A DNA stretch of 64,000 bases, taken from the NCBI GenBank assembly GCA_040220855.1, contig JAVJVZ010000060.1, forward strand, positions 40,017 to 104,016, given 5' to 3'. Below, in pieces: positions 38,373-46,779 of this stretch. Below the pieces are notes generated by a model, which saw only the letters and a program-made list of their open reading frames with translations, was not told the origin of the DNA and made no database searches. The stretch is from JACKNG01 sp040220855 (GTDB lineage Bacteria; Pseudomonadota; Gammaproteobacteria; Ga0077536). Position numbers and translations under genes: made by a program. Each line of letters opens with the position of its first letter. Positions within the stretch are counted from its first letter, which is position 1.

Positions 38373-40796
38373 ATGCGGAATGCTTCGCGGCTTGGCCGCT
38401 GCTTCGAACACTGTCGGGTACACGGGCAGCGCGCGAGCAACGTCGGCCTGGCAATTGTCACCGTCGGGCTTCTGGCGTCGGGTTCGGCGACTGCTGATTC
38501 CTACTGGGTCTGCGGCGATGGCCTGTGGACTGACGGCGCGTGCTGGAGCGCTACCGAGGGCGGACCCGGCGGCGCCGGGGTGCCGTCCGGCTTCACCGCC
38601 TACGTCACATCGAACGATGCGCTCGACCGCACCATCGACATGCCGACCGGCACGGACGGCTCCAGCGTCTCGAGTCTGCGCATCTATGGCAGCGGCAGCG
38701 GTGTGCCGACGCTCGATCACAGCGACGGGCTGTTGAGCGCGAGCAGCATGTCGGTCGGCTTCGACGGCAGCGGCATGTATACCCAGCGCGGCGGCGAAAG
38801 CATGGTCGTCAACGGGCTTTCGGTAGATGGCTACCTGCCGGGGGCGACGGCCAGCTTCAACCTCCTCGGTGGCACCTTCACCTCGGGGCAGCATGTCACC
38901 GTCGGGACCTACGGACAGGGATCCGTGGTACACAGCGGCGGCACGCTGACGGCCAAGGCGCGAACCGGTTCGAGCCTGAGCATGGCACAGTACGCGGGCG
39001 GCGAAGCGAGCTATGCCCTGAACGGCAGCGGCCAGCTCGAGACGTACGACACCTACGTCGGGCGCGAAGGTGTTGCGGACTTCGTGCAATCCGACGGCGC
39101 GCACAGCGCGACGCGCTACCTGACGCTGGGGGAACGCGCCGGCGGCAGCGGCCGGTATGAACTGAAGGGCGGAACCCTGACGGTCGGTTCGCTGGAGCGC
39201 GTGGGCCGCGTCGGCTCAGGGCACTTCATCCAGGACGGCGGCACGCACACTGCAGCCATGCTGGTGCTCGCCGATGACGTCCTGTTCGGCAGCCCGGCAC
39301 CCACCAGCAGTGGTACTTATGAGCTCAGGAACGGCGTGCTCGAAACGACGACGGTCCAGATTGGCGTGCGCGGCGACGGCCTTTTCAGCCAGACCGGCGG
39401 CACTCACGCGGTCGCTGGCGAGCTCTGGGTCGGGAGCAGCTTCGCCCTGGGCAGCTCTGCCTACGAACTCGACGCTGGGTCGCTCAGCGCCGATGTCGAG
39501 CGCATCGGCTACAACGGGCGCTACGGCACCTTCGACCAGCGCGGCGGGACGAACACCACGCGTCACCTGATCTTCGCCGGCCACTCGGATGGCTGGAACC
39601 AGTACCAGGCAAGCGGCGATGACAGCGGCCTGCCACGGTACGACCTGCGCAATGGCATCTTGACCCTGACCGAAGGTCGGATCTTCGGCCAGGGCCGGGG
39701 TGTGATGAACATTGACGGCGGCAGCCTGGTACTCGGTGGTACCGCGCCGAACATCGATGCCATGATCCGATTCAATGTCGGCGAGTCCGCCGGCAGCATC
39801 GGCGCTTTCACGCTCGAAGCAGGGCAGCAACTGCGTTCGTGGGACGAGGCGGTGGGCGGCCACGGCGCCGGAACCTTCATCCAGGCGGGTGGAGAGAACA
39901 CCGTTGACCACGAACTGGTGATTGCCGCGGAAGCTGGCTCCAACGGCAGTTATCACCTCCAGGGCGGGACGCTTCGCGCGTGGCGGATTCGCAATCACGG
40001 CACTTTCGATTACACCGGTGGCACCCTGGTCACCACGGGCGGTACGTTCATCAACGGACAGGCTCAGGCCGGCGGAGGGCCGGACCCGGCCGCCACGTTC
40101 AACATCGAAAACACGACCGTGAGCGTCCTCGGCGACGTGGTCAACTACGGAACGATCATGGTCACGGATGCCGACGTCGATTTCACCGGCGGAACGGTCA
40201 TCAATCACGGCGGCATCGTCACCGACCCCTCGACCCTGCGCTTTGCGGACCTCGAGATCGGCGCAGACGGCTTCCTGGTCGGCGGCGTGGGCGACGTCTT
40301 CGTCATCGAAGGAAATCTCCGCAATGCCAGCGAACGCGGCGACGCGTGGGACACGGCGAATGCGAACCTCGTGTTCAGCGGTGACGGCCCCCATGAACTG
40401 GCCATGCCAGGCACTGGCGACGCCCAGGACTTTGCATGGGGCAGGCTCGAGCTGCTCGACGCGGCAAGCCTCGTATTGAGCAACGGCGGTATGGGTGTCG
40501 TCGTCTCCGAACTGATTCTCGGCGCCAACAGCGTGTTCGACTTGAACGGATTTGACGTCTTCGTCGAAACCCTCGTCGATAATGGCGGTAGTTACGTCGG
40601 CGGCAACCTGGTAATCGGCGCCCCGGTCCCCGTGCCGGCGCCCGGCCTGCTCCTGCTGAGTGCTTTACCAATTGCCGCGGCACGCACCCATGGCTGGCAA
40701 CCGCGTTCGCTCGGCCATTTCTGCCGAAGCCTTGTCATCTTTGCGAGCCGACGCCGCGCAAAGGTAAGACCTCATGGAATTTCCCGCTCGCGGTGA
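38373..40796 (+). CDS. Repeat-rich surface protein with exosortase (PEP-CTERM-like) sorting signal
   Basis: 807-residue exported protein. A long N-terminus with a hydrophobic core (VGLAIVTVGLLASGSATA) is a signal peptide. The middle (about 60-620) is built of imperfect repeats of about 40-60 residues that follow the pattern VGxxGxGxFxQxGGTHxxxxLxLG, as in autotransporter-like beta-helices. The end carries PVPVPAPGLLLLSALPIAAA, a VPxP-type sorting signal. Unlike usual members, about 36 residues follow the hydrophobic segment and overlap the convergent gene by 62 bases, so the native stop may be lost. No exosortase gene is in the window. Confidence 0.82.
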   Translation: MRNASRLGRCFEHCRVHGQRASNVGLAIVTVGLLASGSATADSYWVCGDGLWTDGACWSATEGGPGGAGVPSGFTAYVTSNDALDRTIDMPTGTDGSSVSSLRIYGSGSGVPTLDHSDGLLSASSMSVGFDGSGMYTQRGGESMVVNGLSVDGYLPGATASFNLLGGTFTSGQHVTVGTYGQGSVVHSGGTLTAKARTGSSLSMAQYAGGEASYALNGSGQLETYDTYVGREGVADFVQSDGAHSATRYLTLGERAGGSGRYELKGGTLTVGSLERVGRVGSGHFIQDGGTHTAAMLVLADDVLFGSPAPTSSGTYELRNGVLETTTVQIGVRGDGLFSQTGGTHAVAGELWVGSSFALGSSAYELDAGSLSADVERIGYNGRYGTFDQRGGTNTTRHLIFAGHSDGWNQYQASGDDSGLPRYDLRNGILTLTEGRIFGQGRGVMNIDGGSLVLGGTAPNIDAMIRFNVGESAGSIGAFTLEAGQQLRSWDEAVGGHGAGTFIQAGGENTVDHELVIAAEAGSNGSYHLQGGTLRAWRIRNHGTFDYTGGTLVTTGGTFINGQAQAGGGPDPAATFNIENTTVSVLGDVVNYGTIMVTDADVDFTGGTVINHGGIVTDPSTLRFADLEIGADGFLVGGVGDVFVIEGNLRNASERGDAWDTANANLVFSGDGPHELAMPGTGDAQDFAWGRLELLDAASLVLSNGGMGVVVSELILGANSVFDLNGFDVFVETLVDNGGSYVGGNLVIGAPVPVPAPGLLLLSALPIAAARTHGWQPRSLGHFCRSLVIFASRRRAKVRPHGISRSR

Positions 40797-42114
40797 ACTC
40801 GGGCGGCGCGCGGCTTGCCTCTACCGCGACTTCCTCCAGGTTGTTGTCGCGAAAGACCTTCTTTACCGACTGCACGACTTCCTGGAAGACCGTCCCAGCT
40901 GCCGCTTCGTCGGCCAGTTCGATTCGCACCTCGAAGCTTCTCTCGCCAGTCTGTAGCAGCTGAATGCGCCGAGCGTGCTCGTGCTCCAGATCGAAGATGG
41001 GCGGCGACAGCGTCACCTCACCCACACGAACGAGTGTGGCCTCCCGTCCCTCGACCCGGAAACTGCGAAAAGGCGACCCGCAGGGGCACGGGTCGGTAAA
41101 AAAACGAAGGCAGTCGCCGAGATCGTATCGAATGAAGGGTTGGACGTCGTTGGCGAGCACCGTCAGCAGTGCGCTATTCGAGAGCGTGCCATCAGGAACC
41201 GGGCGCATCGCGTCGTCGACCGCTTCGAGAATGACCCAATCTTCGTTCACGTGCAGCCGCCCCTGGCTGCATTCGAACGACAGCACCAGGCATTCGGTGC
41301 AGGCATAGGTGTCGACCACGCCATATTTCAGATCGGGGAAGGCGCGCATGACCCGCTCGCGAAGCTCTGCCGTCAGCGTCTCGCCGCCGGTCTTGAACGT
41401 TGCCGGGTCAACCTGCAGGCGTCCAGCTTCCCTTTCCATCGCCAGAATCGCCAGCATGCTTGGATAGGTCACGATCAATGCGATCTCCGGGATGGTATTG
41501 AGTGTCTCTACGATCCGGCGGACCGGCTGCTCGGCCTCGATGAAGATCCAGTTTCCTGCCAGCCCCGGGTTCAGATGCTGCATCAGCCTGTTGAACCCGA
41601 TACCGGCGAAATGTCCGTTGCCGCCGGTGATCGTTACCTTCACGCCATGCTTGCGTATCTCCCGGGCCAGCTTCCACTGTGTTCGGTCGAAGCGCGCCAT
41701 CGAGATTCCATAGCAATACTCGAGGAAGGATGATGACAACGCGATGACCGCCGGCTCCCCCGATGTACCGGAGGTCCGAAAGATAGCGACATCGTCGATT
41801 GGCACACCAATCAGCTTTCGATCCCGCAGATGCTCGCGGGCCCTGGCGAGAGGAAGCGAACGAATCGTCAGCCAGTCGTCGAACGCGCTCATGAGTTCGC
41901 GTTTGCGGGTTACTGGCAAATCGCCCAACTCGATCTCGTTGGATGGTCCCAGGTCAGCGTAGAGCCTGCGATACAAGGGTGAATCGCGTCGCACCTTTTC
42001 CACGAGCCGCTGGAGGTTGTGTAGCTGCTTGGCGTCGATGCGGCGCCGGCCGCCCCATGCCGTCCACAGCCCCCCGGCGAAGTACCCCAAGGTTCTAACG
42101 AGGCTGAATCGCAT
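40735..42114 (-). CDS. PaaK/CapK-like AMP-dependent adenylating enzyme
   Basis: 459-residue member of the phenylacetate-CoA ligase/CapK branch of the ANL superfamily. FRTSGTSGEPAVI is the ATP-binding P-loop-like motif, YACTECLVLSFEC the central region and IRYDLGDCLRF the YDxxD-like ribose motif. CapK-type proteins are found in polysaccharide clusters. A Cys pair in PCPCGSPF fits members that bind zinc. Its acid substrate cannot be told. The end overlaps the convergent surface-protein gene. Confidence 0.82.
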   Translation of the reverse strand: MRFSLVRTLGYFAGGLWTAWGGRRRIDAKQLHNLQRLVEKVRRDSPLYRRLYADLGPSNEIELGDLPVTRKRELMSAFDDWLTIRSLPLARAREHLRDRKLIGVPIDDVAIFRTSGTSGEPAVIALSSSFLEYCYGISMARFDRTQWKLAREIRKHGVKVTITGGNGHFAGIGFNRLMQHLNPGLAGNWIFIEAEQPVRRIVETLNTIPEIALIVTYPSMLAILAMEREAGRLQVDPATFKTGGETLTAELRERVMRAFPDLKYGVVDTYACTECLVLSFECSQGRLHVNEDWVILEAVDDAMRPVPDGTLSNSALLTVLANDVQPFIRYDLGDCLRFFTDPCPCGSPFRSFRVEGREATLVRVGEVTLSPPIFDLEHEHARRIQLLQTGERSFEVRIELADEAAAGTVFQEVVQSVKKVFRDNNLEEVAVEASRAPPEFTASGKFHEVLPLRGVGSQR

Positions 42115-42353
42115 GGCAGTTCACGGTGTCCGACGGCCGCAAGGTAGCTCGTCACCCCACCGGTTCGCAGCCAATCGAGACAACCACCAGGATCTGCCGT
42201 AGTCATCCACGGAAGCAGCTCGCTGCCACTTACACGCGGATCGACCACGCGAGCCGGTTAGTGACAACGGTAAGCCTGCTCGCAGAGTTCAGTCTTTTCA
42301 AGACCAGGAACGCCTTGTCCAAGCTCCCGGACGCTCGCCAAAGGTCGTACGCG

Positions 42354-42854
42354 CTAGTTGACGGCGTACGAACGCCCCTGCATGCAGGCACCAAACGCAC
42401 GGTAGTAGTTGGAGAGGTTCGCGTTGTAGGCGCTCGCGGCCTGCGCCTGCGCCTGCTGGTTGGCCACCTGCTTCTGCTTCTTGCGGAACAAGCCGCCGGT
42501 TGCCCCCACACCGGCACCAATAGCGGCACCTTTCCCGGCGTCGCCCGCGATCGCACCGCCAATGGCGCCGAGCGCAGCTCCTCGCGCCGAGCCGCCGATC
42601 ATTTCGCCACCGACAGGCGCGGCCGCGGTGGAGGACGGAACCTGCGACGGATTGAAGCCCGTGGTCTGTTGCGCGAAGGCACGGCATTCAGTCTCGTCTA
42701 GCGCCTGTTGCTCGGCTGTCTGGCCTTGCGATGGGTAGACGATGGGCGCTTGCTGCGCCGGTACGGGCGTCAGGAAGAGGCCGAGGAAGCAGAAGGAGAC
42801 GGCGGCGAAGGTCCATGTGCCGGGAAGGGCAAAGGAAAATGCTGAGTGTTTCAT
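42354..42854 (-). CDS. Glycine-zipper (YMGG-like) exported protein
   Basis: 166-residue exported protein. The signal peptide is long and aromatic (WTFAAVSFCFLGLFL, ending at VPAQQA). The body contains GGSARGAALGAIGGAIAGD and KGAAIGAGVGATGG, a double glycine zipper that forms close-packed helices in membranes. The flanks have two cysteines (TECRAF and FGACMQ) likely to form a disulfide. I chose the ATG at 42854 because GAGAGG lies six bases upstream. Its role is unknown; relatives are outer-membrane or stress-linked. Confidence 0.78.
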   Translation of the reverse strand: MKHSAFSFALPGTWTFAAVSFCFLGLFLTPVPAQQAPIVYPSQGQTAEQQALDETECRAFAQQTTGFNPSQVPSSTAAAPVGGEMIGGSARGAALGAIGGAIAGDAGKGAAIGAGVGATGGLFRKKQKQVANQQAQAQAASAYNANLSNYYRAFGACMQGRSYAVN

Positions 42855-43002
42855 GGGCATCCTCTCGCGTGATGTGATCGGGGTCGGAGCGGAAAACTAG
42901 CAGCGCGGTCCGTCGCGAGGTATTGGTCTTTCGTCCAATCGATCAGGGGTCGGTGCTGCCGTAGTCTCTCCGGGCGCGCCAGCAGCCCGGCGGGAGGGGT
43001 AC

Positions 43003-43596
43003 ATGCACGAGGCGAGCACCCGGATGGTCGGCGGCAACGACCTCAAGCGAGCACTCTGCCGGCTCCTGCGGCGCCCGGCGCACCTGGTAGCGGGTCTCGG
43101 CGCCGCCACGGTAGCGGCTTGCGCGCTGGATACGCCCGCCCTGCCTCACGGCCTGCTCGATGCCACTTTCACCATCGACGGCAAGGCCATGCGGCTGTCC
43201 AACGGGGTGTTCGACGCGCCGGCGGCGCCGGGCTCGGCCACCCGCATCCGCTTGAGCGCGCTCGGCATGCCGGTCTCCGGCGACCTGGACAACGACGGAA
43301 GGAAGGACGCGGCACTGTTTCTTCTCCATGAGCCGGGAGGAAGTGGCGCGTTCCTCTATGTCACGGCCGCGCTCGGCACGAGCGATCGCTTCGTCGTCAC
43401 CAACGCACTGCTGCTCGGTGATCGCGTCGAGCCCCGGGGCATCGCAATCAGTCAAGGCACGCTCGCCATCGAGTACACGGCTCGGGCACCGGGTGCGCCA
43501 TTCGCCACAACGCCCACCGTCAACGTGATGCGCGAGCTGCGCCTCGTCAACGGCGTTTTGGTGGGTTCGAGCGTGCGGGCATCCGCGCCATGGTGA
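43003..43596 (+). CDS. Hypothetical lipoprotein
   Basis: 197 residues, not recognised as a named family. The N-terminus has a basic stretch and a hydrophobic run ending VAAC, a fair lipobox. The mature part contains PVSGDLDNDGRKDAALFLLHEPGGSG, which looks like an FG-GAP/VCBS-type calcium-binding repeat, and is otherwise beta-rich. A GGGAGGGG ribosome site lies just before the ATG. It is divergent from the glycine-zipper gene. Confidence 0.65.
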   Translation: MHEASTRMVGGNDLKRALCRLLRRPAHLVAGLGAATVAACALDTPALPHGLLDATFTIDGKAMRLSNGVFDAPAAPGSATRIRLSALGMPVSGDLDNDGRKDAALFLLHEPGGSGAFLYVTAALGTSDRFVVTNALLLGDRVEPRGIAISQGTLAIEYTARAPGAPFATTPTVNVMRELRLVNGVLVGSSVRASAPW

Positions 43597-43777
43597 GGGA
43601 GTCAGCGAGTGACCGCGCAACGTGCCTCGAATCATGCTGTCTACGCCGCGCGTCCCGTCGAGCGCCCGTGCACGTCGGCCGATGCGCCCTCACCGCCGCC
43701 CCAAGGAAAACCACGCGTTGATCGCAGCCGACCCCGTCTCGCCGAGGCTTCTCAACCTGCGAGACCTTCGCGCGCAC

Positions 43778-45058
43778 TCAGGGCGAGGGACGCTGCGAGC
43801 CGCGAGCCCGCAAGGCCTCGGCTGCCGAGGCGCGACCGAACGCATCGAGCCCCGGCGGCGCCTTCTCCCACGGGTAGCCCTTCGCGGCCATGGCATAGGC
43901 GGTTTCGTACAGTGCATTCATGTACACGGTGTCGAAATCGGTGCGGTGCGGCGCATCGAACGAGGCCGGGATATAGGCCATGTTGAAGTCGAGGCCATCA
44001 CGCTGCGCGATCTCGTGGATCAGGAACAGGTCCCCTACGCCCTGCGACTGGATGAGCGAAGCGATGGCACGGTTCACGATGGACAGCGTACGCGGCTTCA
44101 CCTCGACCCAGTCCGGGTCGAGGCGGGCGTTGCGCACCACGTACAGCATCCGCTGGCGCTCGCCGCCCCCGCGGGAGCTGACGGCCGGAGGATAGACGAA
44201 GACCTGCGCGGCGGCACCGCCGTCGACGTGCAGTTCCTGGTGTCGGATACCGTCGATCTCGACATCGACCAGCACCGGGGGAAAGGCACCGGGTATCGCG
44301 GCCGAGGCGACCAGCAGGCTGCGGAAGAGTGCGAGCGCCCGCGGGCCTCCGATTGCGGCAATCTTGGTCATGTTCCAGATCACGCCGCGCCGTGCGTCGA
44401 GATCGGTGGTCCCCACGAGCAGAATGCGTCCCTTTTCGTGCTCGGCAGCGATCGCGGCGAGGAACTCGTGGGTGATGTATTTCTCGGTCAGCCTGCGCAG
44501 CGGGGTGGTGTCGCCCATGGCATCACCGAGCAGGCCGGAGAGCAGGTTCCGCGGCTTGAAGATGTCCCGCGGCTCGACCTTGGTGTAGAGCTCACGAAGC
44601 TGATCGTCGTATGCACTGCCGAGGAAGGCGAACGGCGCGATGAGCGCTCCGGTACTGATGCCGGTTACCAGCTTGAACTGCGGTCGCGTACCGCTCGCGG
44701 TCCACCCGTTGAGGAGACCCGCACCGAAGGCACCCTTGTCACCACCGCCAGAGACGGCGAGATAAACCGCCGTCGGTAGCGGCCCTTCATGACCACGACT
44801 TGCCTGCCAGCGCATCTCACGCTCGAGCGCGGCCAGCGCATCGTTGCGCATCGCCTCGTGGTCGACGCCGACGACATAGCGCACACCAGCAAGGCCCGAC
44901 GTCTGTGCGCGCGCTGCCATGTGCGGCGGAACGCCAGGCAACCGTTCGATCGTCGAGCAGCCCACGAGGTGGACGAGGAACATCGCGCAGACGACGGCGT
45001 GTAACGACCGCCCCCCGTGGTACCGGCGACGCCGGGCGGTCGTGATCAGTGTAGCCAT
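43778..45058 (-). CDS. Patatin-like phospholipase lipoprotein
   Basis: 426-residue lipid acyl hydrolase. The signal ends in a lipobox LVGC with Cys34, so it is likely an envelope lipoprotein. The patatin fold has the oxyanion motif GGGDKGAFGAG (about 104-114), the nucleophile Ser135 in GISTG, and the catalytic Asp279 in DGGA, which complete the Ser-Asp dyad. Substrates in this family are membrane phospholipids or other esters. It is 27 bases downstream of an unknown secreted protein gene and probably in the same operon. Confidence 0.88.
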   Translation of the reverse strand: MATLITTARRRRYHGGRSLHAVVCAMFLVHLVGCSTIERLPGVPPHMAARAQTSGLAGVRYVVGVDHEAMRNDALAALEREMRWQASRGHEGPLPTAVYLAVSGGGDKGAFGAGLLNGWTASGTRPQFKLVTGISTGALIAPFAFLGSAYDDQLRELYTKVEPRDIFKPRNLLSGLLGDAMGDTTPLRRLTEKYITHEFLAAIAAEHEKGRILLVGTTDLDARRGVIWNMTKIAAIGGPRALALFRSLLVASAAIPGAFPPVLVDVEIDGIRHQELHVDGGAAAQVFVYPPAVSSRGGGERQRMLYVVRNARLDPDWVEVKPRTLSIVNRAIASLIQSQGVGDLFLIHEIAQRDGLDFNMAYIPASFDAPHRTDFDTVYMNALYETAYAMAAKGYPWEKAPPGLDAFGRASAAEALRARGSQRPSP

Positions 45059-45085
45059 GCGGCGCCTCGCAACAACCAGGCTGCT

Positions 45086-46342
45086 TCAGGCACCTTTCCC
45101 GCTGTGCTCGACGACCTCCCATCCGCGTTGCTCGAGCTGCGTGCGCGCCATGGCGCTGGCCTTGCCTCCGAGCAGCAAACGACGGGCCTTGACCCCCGCC
45201 GCGCCTGCGGCGGCCGTACTCGCGGCGTCGGCAAAGGAGGCGATCTCCGGCGTCCAGCGCAGCAAGTCGACGGGTGCGGCGAACACCAGGGTACCGTCCG
45301 CTGTCACGCTCGCGGCGGTGGTACCCATGGGGACGAAGCGGGCGAGCTTGCCACCGTTGGCATGATAGGCGGCGTACATGCTCGCCTGGCGCTGGCGGAA
45401 GAAGGCGATATCAGGAGTCTCGGTCGCTACCGCGAGCTTGACGAAGAGCGGGCGCCCCTCCACGCCATCGAGCGCGCGTAGATCTTCGATGATGGTCGTC
45501 TGTTCGCGCGGTGTATAGACGGCATTCGCGATGAAGACGTCGGCAATGTCGGCGGGCACCTTCATCGCGGCCAATGCGTCACGGTTGCGCTGGCGCAGTT
45601 CATTGGGTGGCAGGTCGGATGCGATGTTCTTGAGCATCTGGGAGTTGCCGCTCACCGAGACCGCGGCGCCGGCGGCGCCGGGCACTGCCACTACCAGTGC
45701 GGCCATGGTCATCTTGCCCGCGTAGCCCGCGTCGACGAGGTCTTCGAGCGCCTTCTGCGTGACCGGGTTGCGCGAGTAGACGTCGACGCCGAATTCCTTG
45801 GCGTAGTCGCGCTTGACCGATGCATACCCCGATACCGCGGCGAGGCGGCTGCCCTCGTAATCGCTGCGGTCGTCGTGCATGGCCTCGCCCGCGCGACGAA
45901 ACAGCGAGCCGACGCCCGCGGCGATGCCGGTCACGCTGTCTATCGGGTCGGTCACCAGCCGCTTGGCGCCACGCGCGACATCACGGACCTTCTCCGACAT
46001 CCCCTGCTTGAACTCGTCGCTGCCCCGCACTGCCTCCATGCGCGCGACCGCATTCAGTTCATCGATGTACTGCAGCAGTAGGGGGGTGGAGGTCGCTTTG
46101 AGCAGGCCCCAGGAGGACTCGATGATGTACGTGTTCAGAAAGCCGTCGTTGTGCACGCCTTCCTGTACCGAATGATGCGGCCCCCGCAGTACCTGCTGCG
46201 GCAGCAGCTCGGACGCAGCGAGCGTGGCAGCCGATTCGAACGCGGCCTCGCCGGCGCCGGCAGGCGCTGATACCAGCCAGCAGCCCAGCATGACCGTGGC
46301 GAGAGTGCTTGCGGCCCGCAGGCCTCGTGTATTCATGGTCAT
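45086..46342 (-). CDS. Secreted protein of unknown function
   Basis: 418 residues; no family recognised. A clear signal peptide (STLATVMLGCWLVSAPAGAG) is followed by a mostly helical region with VARGAKRLVTDPIDSVTGIAAGVGSLFRRAG (split: RGAKRLVTDPIDSV and TGIAAGVGSLFRRAG), resembling an amphipathic membrane-active helix, and a hydrophobic stretch MAALVVAVPGAAGAAVSV near the middle. The C-terminal third is beta-like. It lies directly upstream of the patatin gene, so the two may work together at the envelope. Confidence 0.7.
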   Translation of the reverse strand: MTMNTRGLRAASTLATVMLGCWLVSAPAGAGEAAFESAATLAASELLPQQVLRGPHHSVQEGVHNDGFLNTYIIESSWGLLKATSTPLLLQYIDELNAVARMEAVRGSDEFKQGMSEKVRDVARGAKRLVTDPIDSVTGIAAGVGSLFRRAGEAMHDDRSDYEGSRLAAVSGYASVKRDYAKEFGVDVYSRNPVTQKALEDLVDAGYAGKMTMAALVVAVPGAAGAAVSVSGNSQMLKNIASDLPPNELRQRNRDALAAMKVPADIADVFIANAVYTPREQTTIIEDLRALDGVEGRPLFVKLAVATETPDIAFFRQRQASMYAAYHANGGKLARFVPMGTTAASVTADGTLVFAAPVDLLRWTPEIASFADAASTAAAGAAGVKARRLLLGGKASAMARTQLEQRGWEVVEHSGKGA

Positions 46343-46395
46343 CAGAGGGAACTCCTCACGGTTGCGTGTTGCTTCGAGGGAAGGTCATTGACGGT

Positions 46396-46779
46396 TCAGG
46401 CCGACGCGCCAGGCCGCGTGCAGCAGACAATGGCATCGAGCAATGCCTGGTCGTCGACCGGCTTACGGAAATACGCGGTCATGCCTACCGCGGTGGAACG
46501 GGCCCGCGTCTCGGGCGTGTCGTGGCCCGTGATCAGAATGACCGGGATCCCGAGCCCCGACCCGGCGAGTTGCTCGTAGACGTCGAAGCCGTCCAGGCGC
46601 GGCATGTGCAGGTCGAGGACCACGCAGCCCGGCTGGTGGTCGCCAAGGCTGGCGAGAAACTCGGTGCCCGAGGCATAGGTCTCGACCGCCATCCCCGCTG
46701 ACCGGATCAGGCGCGACATCGCCTTGCGCACCGACGCTTCGTCGTCGACGACGGCCACGAGCAGGACGCCGGGGGTCAA
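46396..46779 (-). CDS. Single-domain response regulator
   Basis: 127-residue receiver domain without an output domain. The acidic pocket is in VAVVDDE, the phospho-acceptor is Asp56 in VVLDLHMPRLDG, and the Thr and Lys switch residues are in LITGHDTPE and FRKPVDD. It resembles FixJ-type receivers. The TTG start overlaps the sulfatase stop (TTGA), an unusual direct coupling to an exported enzyme. The likely kinase is the FixL-like protein at 49438-51273, but this is inferred. Confidence 0.87.
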   Translation of the reverse strand: MTPGVLLVAVVDDEASVRKAMSRLIRSAGMAVETYASGTEFLASLGDHQPGCVVLDLHMPRLDGFDVYEQLAGSGLGIPVILITGHDTPETRARSTAVGMTAYFRKPVDDQALLDAIVCCTRPGASA

